Positions 1 to 9,330 of a stretch of DNA of 25,352 bases are shown here, in pieces. This stretch comes from Actinidia chinensis (taxonomy: Eukaryota; Streptophyta; Magnoliopsida; Ericales; Actinidiaceae). The position numbers and the translations under genes are program-made. The stretch lies in assembly GCA_009663005.1 (NCBI GenBank), contig VIGQ01001514.1, forward strand, positions 1-25,352. Reading direction: 5' to 3'. Every line of letters starts with the position of its first letter. The first letter of the stretch is position 1. The notes below the pieces were generated by a model that had not been told where the DNA came from, made no database searches, and saw only the letters and a list, made by a program, of their open reading frames with translations.

Positions 1-209
1 ACGAATAATAACGAGTCATTGAACTCTCTTTCGTCTTAAATTTTGTATTGTCACAGATCTAATTGGATAAAATATATCTCGATGTCTCAATCTCTGAAAG
101 TTAATTGAAGCTTTATGCTGAAAACAATTTATCGCTTTTTACTATTTGTTTAAGTGAACATATCGAAAAAGGTTTGTCCTTTGTTAAAATTACGTCCAGC
201 TAAAGCCAA

Positions 210-217
210 TATATAAA
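210..217 (+). promoter_or_regulatory. TATA box of kiwellin copy 1
   Basis: The sequence TATATAAA lies 41-48 bases before the likely ATG at 258, directly after a CCAAT-like stretch. The same arrangement stands before the unit B copy (16315-16322), so the element is conserved between units. Confidence 0.55.
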
Positions 218-257
218 CAACGAGAATGAACCTTGTGGATACGAAGGATACGAGAAA

Positions 258-585
258 ATGACGAATCAAGGTTTCCGTAGCGCTATATTGTCATTATCGC
301 TCTTTTGTGACATGTTTCCTATGTTAATCTCAATCTTGCAACGCCTAGTGGTGAGATGCGAACCTCGGAGTGTGCCTTGAACATATACGATTTATGGTAA
401 CGGCCGGAGTGTGAGGCCATTTGGTAACGGTGTGAACTCCTCCATGGCCTGTGGATTCCTGACCACGATTACCAGCCGCCGTGTCCTAACATATTGTTGT
501 AGAGCCTCTAGAGCTGTTTGGGAGGTTTTAGGCGGTTCCGCTAAGCCAGTGGGGTGAATTGATATATTTCTGGTCTGATGCTTAA
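258..585 (+). pseudogene. Kiwellin / ripening-related protein, internally deleted (copy 1)
   Basis: This is the unit A counterpart of the kiwellin gene at 16364-16937. The ATG at 258 begins a hydrophobic leader (MTNQGFRSAILSLSLF) that fits a secretion signal. It is followed by the mature start, read across a frameshift as QSCK-like, near 333-345. After about base 360 the sequence jumps to the RC(L) region of the family. Around 255 bp present in the other copy are missing, including the GGDGGG-SECD and VALSTGW parts of the double-psi beta-barrel. The 3' end keeps DHDYQPPCPN (about 461-490) and ends WSDA-stop (571-585), with AATAAA at 592. Frameshifts are also present, but the deletion alone should abolish the fold. 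Known for the family: secreted cysteine-rich apoplastic proteins linked to ripening and defence. Confidence 0.85.
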
Positions 586-1515
586 ATTTCCAATAAAACT
601 GACAAATATGTGTTGTATAATGTTCCTATTTTAAACTGAACCGTCAGTTCAATAAACTTTTTTTTATGGTTGTTTCAAAGGTTGTGGTTAGCTGTGTTAT
701 CTTTTGGTTTAGTATTGTAATATCATTTGTTCCATTTATTTTAGTGGTAAGTATAGCATTCAAATATCTCTGAACAATTACCAAAGCAAAAATCTAGATA
801 TCACAATTGCAAAACACCATAGAAATGTTCAAGACTGTGGAACAATCTCCAGCCATCACTACCATCCATTCTTGTTCATCAACCTACTCCCAACAGTCCT
901 ATTGCACTTCTATTTCTGCCTCGTGTATCTTCTCCTCTTCCCGCATTCTCCTTCCCTGCCTCCGTCCTCTTCATGCGTCGCGTCTCGTCCCTCTTCTCTC
1001 ACACACACACACACATACACACACTCTAATGTGGATCACATAGTGGAGGAAAAGTTACATGAAAGCCCTTTGAACATGTAGGCCACGATGTTTAAGTACT
1101 TAGGCTCTATCACAATTCCTCATTTTTGCTATCTGCTAACAGTAATGCTAAGGTGTACCATAATCCATACAAACCAACCCTCGCCATCGGATTGGATTTA
1201 CCGGTATTGCCTGAACGATATAGCAACAAACCATTCCGGTTTTTTCTCAGACCACGTACGCAATTGACCAGGCCCCTTATGGATAATTGCTCATCACTCC
1301 AAACATACGCGACATATTAACTTTCTGAGTCAACCTTTCTCTTTTGGTTAATGAACACATTTGTCTTTGCTTCTCACGGGTTTATTATTTAATTTGTTTG
1401 TTTTATTTGATGGAAGCTAAATTTAGCTTTATCTTTCAAACAGTCCAACAAGACCACTAGTGGACACGCGGTCTAGACATATGCCATTTAAATATATATT
1501 TTTTTCTAATGATTG
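586..1515. other. 3' flank of kiwellin copy 1, non-coding
   Basis: AT-rich sequence matching 16938-17812 in unit B. It holds an AATAAA signal at 592-597, seven bases after the stop codon. About 65 CT-rich bases near 925-1000 have no counterpart in unit B. A short (CA)n tract follows. Open frames here are short, not conserved in the other unit, and show no known domain. Confidence 0.6.
1000..1024. repeat. (CA)n microsatellite
   Basis: About 12 CA units with one TA interruption. The unit B position (about 17300) has only a few CA units, so the tract length differs between the two copies. Confidence 0.85.
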
Positions 1516-2318
1516 TGGAATTATCAGTGATATATAGAATTTTTTCATTTGGATGTCTTGATCTTGTTCAGAGATACAGTATTATTTTCTGTCATTATTG
1601 TGGTGTGAGTTCGAATCATGAGAACTAACCTCTCTAAAGAAGTGTTAGTGGAGATTGCGTACCTTCTACTATTCTCGCTTGAGAAGTTATGGGTGCTCTG
1701 ATATTTTTGGAGCTCCGGGTATAATCTTACTTAAAAAAAATGACATGGAATGAAAAGTGGTGTGGAGCTTTGAACTTAACAGAATGCTCTTGGGGAGAGT
1801 AATTACGACGATATAATGGAAATACTGGAGGTTTCGAGAATTGGGTGTTTTGGCCAACTTATGTGTACCTCGACTCATCCGAGGCCCTGAAGTAATGTCT
1901 AAGCCAACCCTCTAGTGGCCCAAAGGTTTGGGCATTTGGCTTCATGGGATTTGTCTAGCCAACTTGGGAGGGGTAGGGGAAATCCCCTAAGTGTCTCTTC
2001 TCCTCCACTTGACCCTACGCTGAATTAGTTGCCTTGGATGATTAAGAGGTAACCTTTCTGGTGTATGGAGGAATATGTGAATTGGGCATCAAGAAAATAG
2101 TAGCAAACACATTATTTAGGGAATTTGGTTCATAGCGAAATGAGTTTTGGGGCAGACTTGTGGCCACGATATATGAACCTTGAAGAAATTATATTCAAAC
2201 TGTAATCAGTGTGTAAAATGGCGTTTCGGTAATCGTATCGAATCTTTGATACGTCATGTATCAACTGATATCGGACTATATCGCCCGATAATTTACTAAA
2301 AGATCGGCATCGAATGAT
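1516..2318 (+). repeat. 803-bp tandem duplication in unit A, first copy
   Basis: Starts at TGGAATTATCAGTGATAT and is repeated from 2319 with the same landmarks in order: CATTTGGATG, a GTGGTGTGAGTTCGA block, TTGCGTACCTTCTACT, GGAGCTC, CCTCGACT, and GTGTATGGAGGAATAT. The 3' part is rich in TATCGG/CGATA words (about 2221-2312). I see no conserved protein in it; many stops interrupt all frames and its origin is unknown. Confidence 0.88.
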
Positions 2319-3121
2319 TGGAATTATCAGTGATATAATAGAATTTTGTCATTTGGATGCTTGATCTGCAAAGATGACCAAGTATTATTTTCTATCATTA
2401 TTGTGGTGTGAGTTCGATCTTGAGAACTAACCTCTCTACAAGAAATGTGTTATGGGAGATTGCGTACCTTCTACTCTTCTCGGCTTGGAGTTATTGGGTG
2501 CTCTAATTGAGATTTTGGAGCTCTCGGTATGCTTCACTTAAAAATGAGGTGGTTAATGAAAAAGTGGTGGTGGAGATTTGACTTAACGGAATGCTCAGTG
2601 TAGGAGAGTAATTAAGTACGATATAATGGTCATATTTGGGGGGTTTCGATACTTGGTGTTTTTGGGCCAACTTATAGTACCCTCGACTACTCCCTGGGCC
2701 CTGAAGTTAAACGTCTGAGCAAACCTCTATTGTCCCCGAGGTTTTGAGCATTTTGGGCCTTCATGGGATTTGATCTAAGCAACTTAGGAGGGGAGGGAGC
2801 ATACCCCTCAAATGGCTCTCTACCCCTCCCACGTTACCCTAAACGTTGAATTGGTTGCGCCATGATGATCAGAAGGGTACCTTTCGGGTGTATGGAGGAA
2901 TATTGTGGCATTGGTTGGGCATCAAAGAAAATAGTAGCAGAAACATTATATTTTTAGGGGAATTGTGCACATAAAGCGGAGATAAATTTTGGGCAGAACT
3001 TGTGGACAGGATATGAACCTTTTAAAGAAATTATTTTTCCAGATCTGTAATCAGTGTTTAAAATGCGGTTTGAACTAATGTATCGGTATCGGTGATATGT
3101 CATTTATTGACTGATATCGGA
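2319..3121 (+). repeat. 803-bp tandem duplication in unit A, second copy
   Basis: Second copy of the preceding segment, again ending in a TATCGG-rich stretch that continues to about 3175. Unit B has only one copy (about 17813-18590), so the number differs between units. Confidence 0.88.
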
Positions 3122-4133
3122 CTGTATCAGCTGATATTAAAATATCCATACGGATAGCCAAAATCTTGATACACTACCTATCACCCAATTATTAAGAATC
3201 TCATTGTTTCAACTGTTTCAACCCCAAAAGAAGCACTATTTCCCTTATGTTTGGAGCTAAGATAAAGATGCTCGTCTTATGTTTGGAAACGAAAGACTGT
3301 CAGTGCCAGTGGTGCTACCAACCCTAGCATCCTTTCTTCTCTTTCTCTCTATCCAATCTATTTTGGAAGCACGACTCCCCGACAACCCATCAGAAACCGA
3401 CTGGTGCTACCAATCCCATTGTGTCTCCCAACAACCAAACACCCCCTTTCACACCACACTCCCACTCTCTAACCGTGCCATTGCCGCCCCCTACCACTCT
3501 TTCATATGGTGAACCAGTGGTTTTGGGTAGAATACCAATGGAAAGTGGTAAATGTAGGGAAAAGTGCCATGCGGATTAACATATTTTTTCTTGATAAACA
3601 CTATCAATTTATTTAGGTCAAGTAACTTGTCTCGCATGTGCACTATTTTCTAACTAAGGGGTCTAAGTGATTTAGAGAATAGGGGTAAGTCAGTGATTTT
3701 CATAGGTATTCAAGGAGTTGTACATGTACTTTAGCCCTAGAATCTAAGATGTTGTATCCCTTCCTTGTTTTAGGGGATTGGGTTGATCACCAAAAAACAG
3801 TGGGATTATTCTGTCCCTCTCTCCCTAATCAAATCAAAGCAAAAATTCCAAATTTTTCTTCAAATGTCTAACTTCAATAAAGTTGATTTTTTTTTCTGTT
3901 CATTTACATAAATTGATATTTTAATTTTAAATCATTTGTGGCCGATCTTTTAAACAGAACATGATGGATAGAACCGTGTAAAAAATAAAATAGATCAAAT
4001 TTAGATCTTGCTATTCTTAAATAAAAATACGAATATGGAATACAGATTACACATAAATAGCCCAATAGGAAAACACCAATTTTTCCATAAAAAAGTCACC
4101 TTCTAATCTCAAAACTTTTTATGTCGCATGCAT
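3122..4133. other. Non-coding stretch shared by both units
   Basis: Matches about 18590-19654. It contains a pyrimidine-rich part (about 3300-3510) with an imperfect direct repeat of GTGGTGCTACCAA. A frame at 3279-3512 is open, but its unit B equivalent reads differently, so no gene is called. Confidence 0.5.
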
Positions 4134-4141
4134 AGTACTCG

Positions 4142-4550
4142 CAATTTTTAAAACCGGACCGTTGAGCGAATCGGAAAGAGACCGGGTCACGGGTCACGGT
4201 TAACCGTTGATCAACCGTTATTGACCCGTGATGTCCATAAATTATATCTTAATTTAATTAATTAATAGTCATAAAATATTTTGTTATTTTTATACACGAA
4301 TTTTCATACTTAAAACATAAAATTTTAATTAAAACAAATTTGTTCTTAAACAGTGCACCGGCACCCGATTCAATGAACCGGTTCAAAATCGTCGGGTTCC
4401 GGTTCAACCGCGTGTTTTTTACCGGCTTTGACCGTGTTTTGACGGCCGACCGAAACCGTTTCTTCCTTCCTTCGAACCGGTCGACGGTTCGACCACTCAA
4501 ACCATCTGCGGTCGAACCGTCCGGGTCAATTCCATGATTTTAAAACATTG
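4142..4550. mobile_element. hAT-type MITE (unit A copy)
   Basis: A non-coding element of about 0.4 kb. It has short terminal inverted repeats built on CAAT(G)TTTTAAAA at the left and TTTTAAAACATTG at the right. Both ends are filled with CCGGTTC/GAACCGG words and the middle is AT-rich. Flanking 8-bp direct repeats are AGTACTCG (4134-4141) and GGTAACTG (4551-4558); the unit B copy shows the cleaner form GGTACT(C/T)G on both sides. An 8-bp target duplication with short terminal repeats and no coding capacity is typical of hAT-derived MITEs. Apparent open frames inside are repeat sequence. Confidence 0.75.
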
Positions 4551-4701
4551 GGTAACTGTTCGCGCACAATTATTTTTCAAATCTAAAATCCAACATAACC
4601 CTCATGATGTGGTTGTGGTAATTAGTGCCTTATTTGGGTCCATACCCAAATCAATCACCCTAATTACGGATCAGTGACATATCGATTTTGCTAAAGGGCT
4701 T

Positions 4702-4711
4702 GCTTATCATG
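4702..4711. repeat. Target-site duplication, left of the Mutator-like element
   Basis: GCTTATCATG, repeated exactly at 7698-7707. Unit B has a single copy at this place (CCTTATCATG, 20187-20196). Confidence 0.85.
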
Positions 4712-5065
4712 TCTAATTTCCCTGACACAACCCATTTTTTAACTAATTCCAAATGGGTCATTTTTTAACTTATTCCCCCAACCTGTGTAAAGCGCTATTT
4801 GTAAATAGCGTTTCCATTATGGTCACTATATCGGCGTAGAATACCTGAATGAAAACGCCATTTCAAATAGCGCTTTCATGAAAATTCCATTTCAAAGGGC
4901 GTTTCATGAAAGCGCATTTGAAATGGCGTTTTAAGAAAACGTCTTTGAAATGGCATTTTTTTAATCGGATATATACCTTATACGAGGGTTGTGCATTTCA
5001 TCGTCTGCAGAAGCATCCTCCTCTCCCTCATTGTGGTCTCTCTGCCTCTCCGACCCTCTCCCGAC
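4712..5065 (+). repeat. Left terminal inverted repeat of the MULE
   Basis: Its reverse complement appears at the right end. Shared blocks, outside to inside: CTGACACA; GGCGTTTTCATT-like words; ATATATACCTTATACGAGGG (right copy GATATATACCTTTACGAGGG); GTTGTGCATTTCATC; CTCTCCCTCA; GGTCTCTCT. The outer part contains a run of AAATGGCGTTTT / CATGAAAGCGC sub-repeats. Confidence 0.82.
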
Positions 5066-6530
5066 TATTTGAAATGCGTCTTTCATGACAGCGCTTTTTA
5101 AAATATCATTTTTACTAAAAACGCTATTTTAAATGGCGTTTTTAATAAAACAAAAAACTCGTCAATGTTTTTTTTCAAAAATTTTGATATAGGGCCCAAT
5201 TTTTTTCAAAACATGCCCCAAAATTATTTTGTTAAAAAATTTTGAAATAGGCCGCAAATTTAAAATTTTGAAATAGGCCCCCCGAGTGCCCCCCCCCCGC
5301 AAAAAAGGTCAGATTCAAACAGTTGTATAAAAGAGCGTGGAGTACCTGGAGAATAGCAGTGACTGGAATTGGAGGGTTTGGTTACAAAACAGTTTGTTTT
5401 GTTTGTTTTTTTAAAACGAAAAATTTTCTGAATCTGCATGTATTGTTCTTCATTGTTTTTGGATTTTATGAGAATTAGACCCGCCACAAACACCACCACG
5501 ATGCATGTGAAAATAAACACACGCACAAGTACAAAGTTACGGGGTTTAGAAAACTATCATGAAAATTATGGTCAATGCATCTTTTTTCTTTCTTTTTGAA
5601 GACAAAAAAACAACCTTTAAATTCTTTTACTTCTTCTGTAATTTGAAGTATGGCTTTGTCGCAGGCCAAGGCGATTGTTCGGAAAGCTAGGTCTCTTTAT
5701 GTAACGGCCGATGATTTTAAAAACCCTTGGTCCGTGGATTGTTATTCCCATATAAACCCAATAAGCCTCATTGAACCCATATTCAACCTGAAGCAGCCTC
5801 CCTATTCCCGGTGTTGTGAACTAGGGCTTTTGGGCCTATTGGCCCAGCCTCCGCTCATTGACTAAACCTCATTGAAACTCACATTAAAACACGCATATTA
5901 TTTCGGGTCGTCCTAATCCGAGTCAACGCAAACTATACTTCACAAAAAGAACCCAACATCAGATTTCTTTCATGTTTTTTCTTCACAACAAGTAGAATTT
6001 TATCTACAATTTGGTTTTATTTTCCAAAATCGTCTATTAACCACCCCCCCCCCCCAAAAAAAGAAAAAGAAAAAACCCCCCCCCCCTCAACTCCGAAACA
6101 ATCACATACATATACGACATAAATACAAATGAAAATTATAGCCAAAACTAACCTATTATTATTCGTACAAAACATAATAATACTTTTTTGTATCATTTGA
6201 ACGTACAAGCATTATGGACCATGTTCATACAAACAAGTGGTTTTACCCGCACCGCTAATGCTACTAGGTAGATATTAACAAAGTCATCGTCACCTCTTCT
6301 TCTGAGAAGTCGGAAGTTCTGGTCATGAAACTAGTAGCGGATCAATATTAATTTCTATTATTCGTTTGTTGGATCGCACTTCTTTCCTTCGCGTACTCCA
6401 TAAAATGAAATATCGTATGTAGGCCCTTCTTGCATTCGATCAAATCTCCCGTTCGAGTACTTTTATGACTTGGCTGTTAGGTGACCCCTGCCCGCAAAGC
6501 GTAGCTGACCGGGCCCCCCCCCCCCCCCCG

Positions 6531-6563
<33 letters not shown>

Positions 6564-7374
6564 ACCCCCCCCCCCTAGGGACACGTAAGTCCATTCCATC
6601 GGCAAATACATCCTTGTTCAATGCTTTTTATCGACAAGTCTCCCACTGAAACCTAATGCATTTGTCGTCTTATGACCCTCAGTGGGTTGGACGGTCCTTC
6701 CAAAAATAGTACATTCTATGGGTCAATTTGTTTTAGGTTTTTTTTAAGGGCATCCCCTGCTCTCTGCTATGCATTTTCCCATTGTCAAAAAACAAGAAAT
6801 TCTTCCTATAGTTGGTGCTTCTTTATTTTTCTTCGCTCTTTTTTTTGTTTTTTGCCATTTTCTGTCTATATTGCTTCTAGCTTGGGTGGGATCGCGATTG
6901 GGGCCAAGAAAGCATACACATCTTTTTCCTTCGTTTCTTTCATTTTCTAAGCCTTTTATTCACCCGTTTTTGAAGTTTAAGGGTGTGCATCTTCCCATAC
7001 TACATTGTATGGCATTTGAAGGTCCACGATTATCTAAGGGGAGGCCATCTGTTGCAGTGGAAAACGCAAAAGTATTTCTCTTGGACATGCTGTTAGGATG
7101 GAACTGGGCTCGGGGAAACACCTAAAGCACCCTAAGCAATATTGAGAGTTTTTGCTCTCCACTCATGGATTACTGGGTTATTGGGTTTTTTTCAAACACT
7201 TACTTTGGATATTGACCCACCAACAAATAACATACCCCCCACAAAAATATTCACAATTCTCCAACCTAAAAATCAACATTGCCGAATTTAAAGGCAATAA
7301 AAATACCATCGTTGAGGAACAAACATCAAAATCCGAGATAATACATTGAGGGTAGGACTTATGTTATGCAATTG
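5066..7374. other. MULE interior, no recognisable gene
   Basis: Around 5170-5285 there are four imperfect copies of a TTGAAATAGGCCC-type word about 35 bp apart. Around 5640-5870 a frame opens MALSQAKAIVRKAR and may be a captured exon, but I cannot assign it; the first residues vaguely recall plant glutaredoxins and the following residues do not. A frame at 6769-7125 (118 aa) has a phenylalanine/leucine-rich hydrophobic stretch and no known domain. No transposase motif is seen on either strand. Confidence 0.5.
6514..6575. repeat. Poly-C tract, 60 of 62 bases C
   Basis: Interrupted only by G at 6530 and A at 6564. Homopolymer C of this length is exceptional in plant nuclear DNA. Its true length is doubtful because of the apparent error profile of the sequence. 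Confidence 0.9.
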
Positions 7375-7697
7375 GAAAAGTCGTCCTAGAGAGAGACCAG
7401 AGTAATGAGGGAGATTCGTGAGATGGAGAGAGACCAATAGTGAGGGAGAGGAAGGAGTTCTTCGGCAGATGAATGCACAACACCCTCGTAAAGGTATATA
7501 TCACGAAAAACTTCATTTCAAAAGGCGTTTTCATTCGTATTCTATGCCGTTATTTGACCATAATGAAACGCCATTTGAATGGCGTTTTCATTAAACCGCT
7601 ATTCACATAGTGCTTTACAACGGGTTTGAGAAATTAGTTAAAAACGACCCCATTTTGGATTAAGTTTAAAAAATGGGCTGTGTCAGGAAAATTAGCC
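7375..7697 (-). repeat. Right terminal inverted repeat of the MULE
   Basis: Reverse complement of the left repeat, ending TGTGTCAGGAAAATTAGCC next to the second GCTTATCATG. The GAGAGACC/GAGGGAGA-rich inner part (7390-7460) matches the GGTCTCTCT/CTCCCTC part of the left repeat. Confidence 0.82.
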
Positions 7698-7707
7698 GCT
7701 TATCATG
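7698..7707. repeat. Target-site duplication, right of the Mutator-like element
   Basis: Exact copy of the 10 bp at 4702-4711; the following ATTAAGTACA continues the sequence found uninterrupted in unit B. Confidence 0.85.
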
Positions 7708-8770
7708 ATTAAGTACAATACGCGGGTTTGACCGGCTTATTTAAGACTAGTGGAGAAAATTATAACAATTATTGTGAATGTTCCGAGAAGCATTACATGT
7801 AGTTATTTATTCTTTTTAAATTTAATTTTTGTAGGGGTAGGTTTTTATAAAAAGGTTGTGAGCAGTTATGAAATGAGAGTCATATCACATTAGTTATTGC
7901 CTTTTTATAATAGATTAGTAAGTAATTCCATGCCCACGAACGACTATGCCGACAAAAAAGACTATCTCTTACGTGGTACTCTAGATTTTATATTTAAAAA
8001 ACAGATAAGATATAAATGTCAGATAAGAGATACATTGTATGCATAGACGAAAAGATATATTGCTACAAATGGAGAACAATTAGAAGTATAATAATTTTGA
8101 AAAAGTGTTACTAGTTTGAAAAAATGAGTGTTTTATTATTGTTTTGTGATCCTCCTAAAAAAATGATCAAATGGGTAAAAAATATCCTAGTTTAGAGGTT
8201 TTTTGCCATAAGATTACAACATATTTGAGTCCCCACACTTTTTGAGAAGCAAGAAGTGCTTTTTTTTTGAAGAAAAATATTTTCAGGTAACTCTCAGCCA
8301 TTTGTTAAATTCAAATATTTCACAGATGATAATAGGAGATAGTTTTGGAAAGATCAAAACATTTGTGTCCGATTGTATTACTACGTAGTTTTCATAATTA
8401 CAATGATTCCTCAAATTCCTCCGCAAAACATATCAGAACAAGTATTTCTCTCCATCCTAAAATACCTCAAAAGCTTTGTTTAATTTGTCTATGTGAGCAG
8501 TACCATTTTCTTGGTGTGTCCATTTACCAATTTTAAAGACTCAAGCTTGGTTTCCTAACTCATCTGAATGATCCGACTATTCATGCACTTATAAATCTTC
8601 AATTTTCAGACAACTGAAACAGCATACTGAGAAGTTTTTTTAATTCAACCATATGGATCACCATCATATTGGGTTTCCTATTTTACAGTCATAATACCCA
8701 AAAAACAAAGCAAGAAAATAACAAATGATTATAATATAATACTTATAATAATAAAGTGAGTGTCTGAAAA
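7708..8770. other. Intergenic DNA shared by both units
   Basis: AT-rich and non-coding, matching 20197-21055 and then 22838-23038. The word CCGACTAT at 8573-8580 is the empty site of the LTR element found only in unit B. The last part (8640-8770) is the likely 3' flank of kiwellin copy 2. Confidence 0.6.
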
Positions 8771-9330
8771 CTAGCTTCTAGACCAGTTATATCCAAGTCG
8801 CCCCAGTTATCCTTGGTACACCCAAGGCTTTCCAACCCGCTTTGAATATCAACAATGTTATTAGGGCATGGAGGCTGAATAATCGTGGACTTTTCACATC
8901 CCATAGTCGAATCACACTCATCCCCACCATGGCCACCACGCTCCGCCCATTGGCAACTAATAGTGATGTTGATTGAGCACCGTTGCCTCCATTGTACCAA
9001 CCAGTCGATAGTTGCCACGATGGGCAAATTGTCAAGGGGTATTTTTCCGTCACATTCCTCGTACCACCACCTCCCCACCCGGCCTGCAAAGCTGTTTTAG
9101 TGAGTGTTTCGCCCTAGTGTGACCTGACACTGCGCGAACACTTGTATGTTGTGTACATGTTCCCTCAACACAACAATCTGATCGTTTTCTTGGTTGCATT
9201 GGTTTAGGGGGGGGGCTTTTCCTCTAATTTTTCCCACTTGGCCTACAAGACTGAGCTTCAACCTCAAAGCATTCAATAAGAAAGATTGTCACCAGCAGAG
9301 AGGCTGATGTTTTTGAGCACAACTCTTCAT
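8771..9330 (-). pseudogene. Kiwellin / ripening-related protein, frame broken (copy 2)
   Basis: The coding region runs from ATG at 9330-9328 to TAG at 8773-8771. That is about 186 codons, the usual grip22-type length, with no intron. Read across frameshifts it gives, in order: a short leader beginning MKS; an AQSC-like mature start; RGKxPPP; a SDCCVEGK-like block; the VSGHT block; a degenerate GGx[52 protein letters not shown]; and a tryptophan-serine C-terminus. Known for the family: secreted cysteine-rich double-psi beta-barrel proteins; a maize member binds and inhibits a secreted fungal chorismate mutase. The frame changes at least three times. I infer sequencing indels, because the segments read cleanly between breaks, but true decay cannot be excluded. 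Confidence 0.87.

Larger units (their letters stand above)
4712..7697. mobile_element. Non-autonomous Mutator-like element (MULE), about 3.0 kb
   Basis: An insertion present in unit A only. The ends are inverted repeats reading (GG)CTAATTTTCCTGACACA and then a CCATTTTTTAA block. They are flanked by an exact 10-bp target duplication, GCTTATCATG. The inverted repeats extend about 320-350 bp inward. Long terminal inverted repeats with a 9-11 bp target duplication are the hallmark of Mutator-like elements. The 2.3-kb interior shows no MURA transposase, so it depends on an element elsewhere. The interior has unrelated composition (poly-C, pyrimidine-rich stretches, TTGAAATAGGCCC repeats) and could include captured host sequence, as in Pack-MULEs. 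Unit B keeps the empty site. Confidence 0.85.

Noticed and set aside
3279..3512. Small secreted protein frame
   Set aside because: The unit B counterpart (about 18740-18960) does not keep the frame or residues; the DNA is a pyrimidine-rich repeat.
4258..4537. Overlapping frames on both strands rich in arginine, asparagine and proline
   Set aside because: They are produced by CCGGTTC/GAACCGG words of the hAT-type MITE.
5650..5865. Glutaredoxin first exon in the MULE
   Set aside because: Only the first dozen residues resemble plant glutaredoxins; no CPYC-type active site follows in any frame.
6240..6720. Organelle-derived insert in the MULE interior
   Set aside because: The less AT-rich stretches recall plant mitochondrial spacer DNA, but I can name no organelle gene or motif in them.
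6769..7125. 118-residue membrane-protein gene
   Set aside because: The hydrophobic part comes from a T-rich stretch, there is no known domain, and it lies inside a MULE in noisy sequence.
8743..9089. Barwin / PR-4 assignment for the cysteine-rich genes
   Set aside because: The fold is related, but [22 protein letters not shown] and the WSDA end are specific to the kiwellin / ripening-related family.
8885..9100. Plus-strand frame across kiwellin copy 2 (and the similar frames at 11044-11361 and 23029-23367)
   Set aside because: They are antisense shadows of the minus-strand kiwellin copies; the minus strand carries the family motifs ([17 protein letters not shown]).
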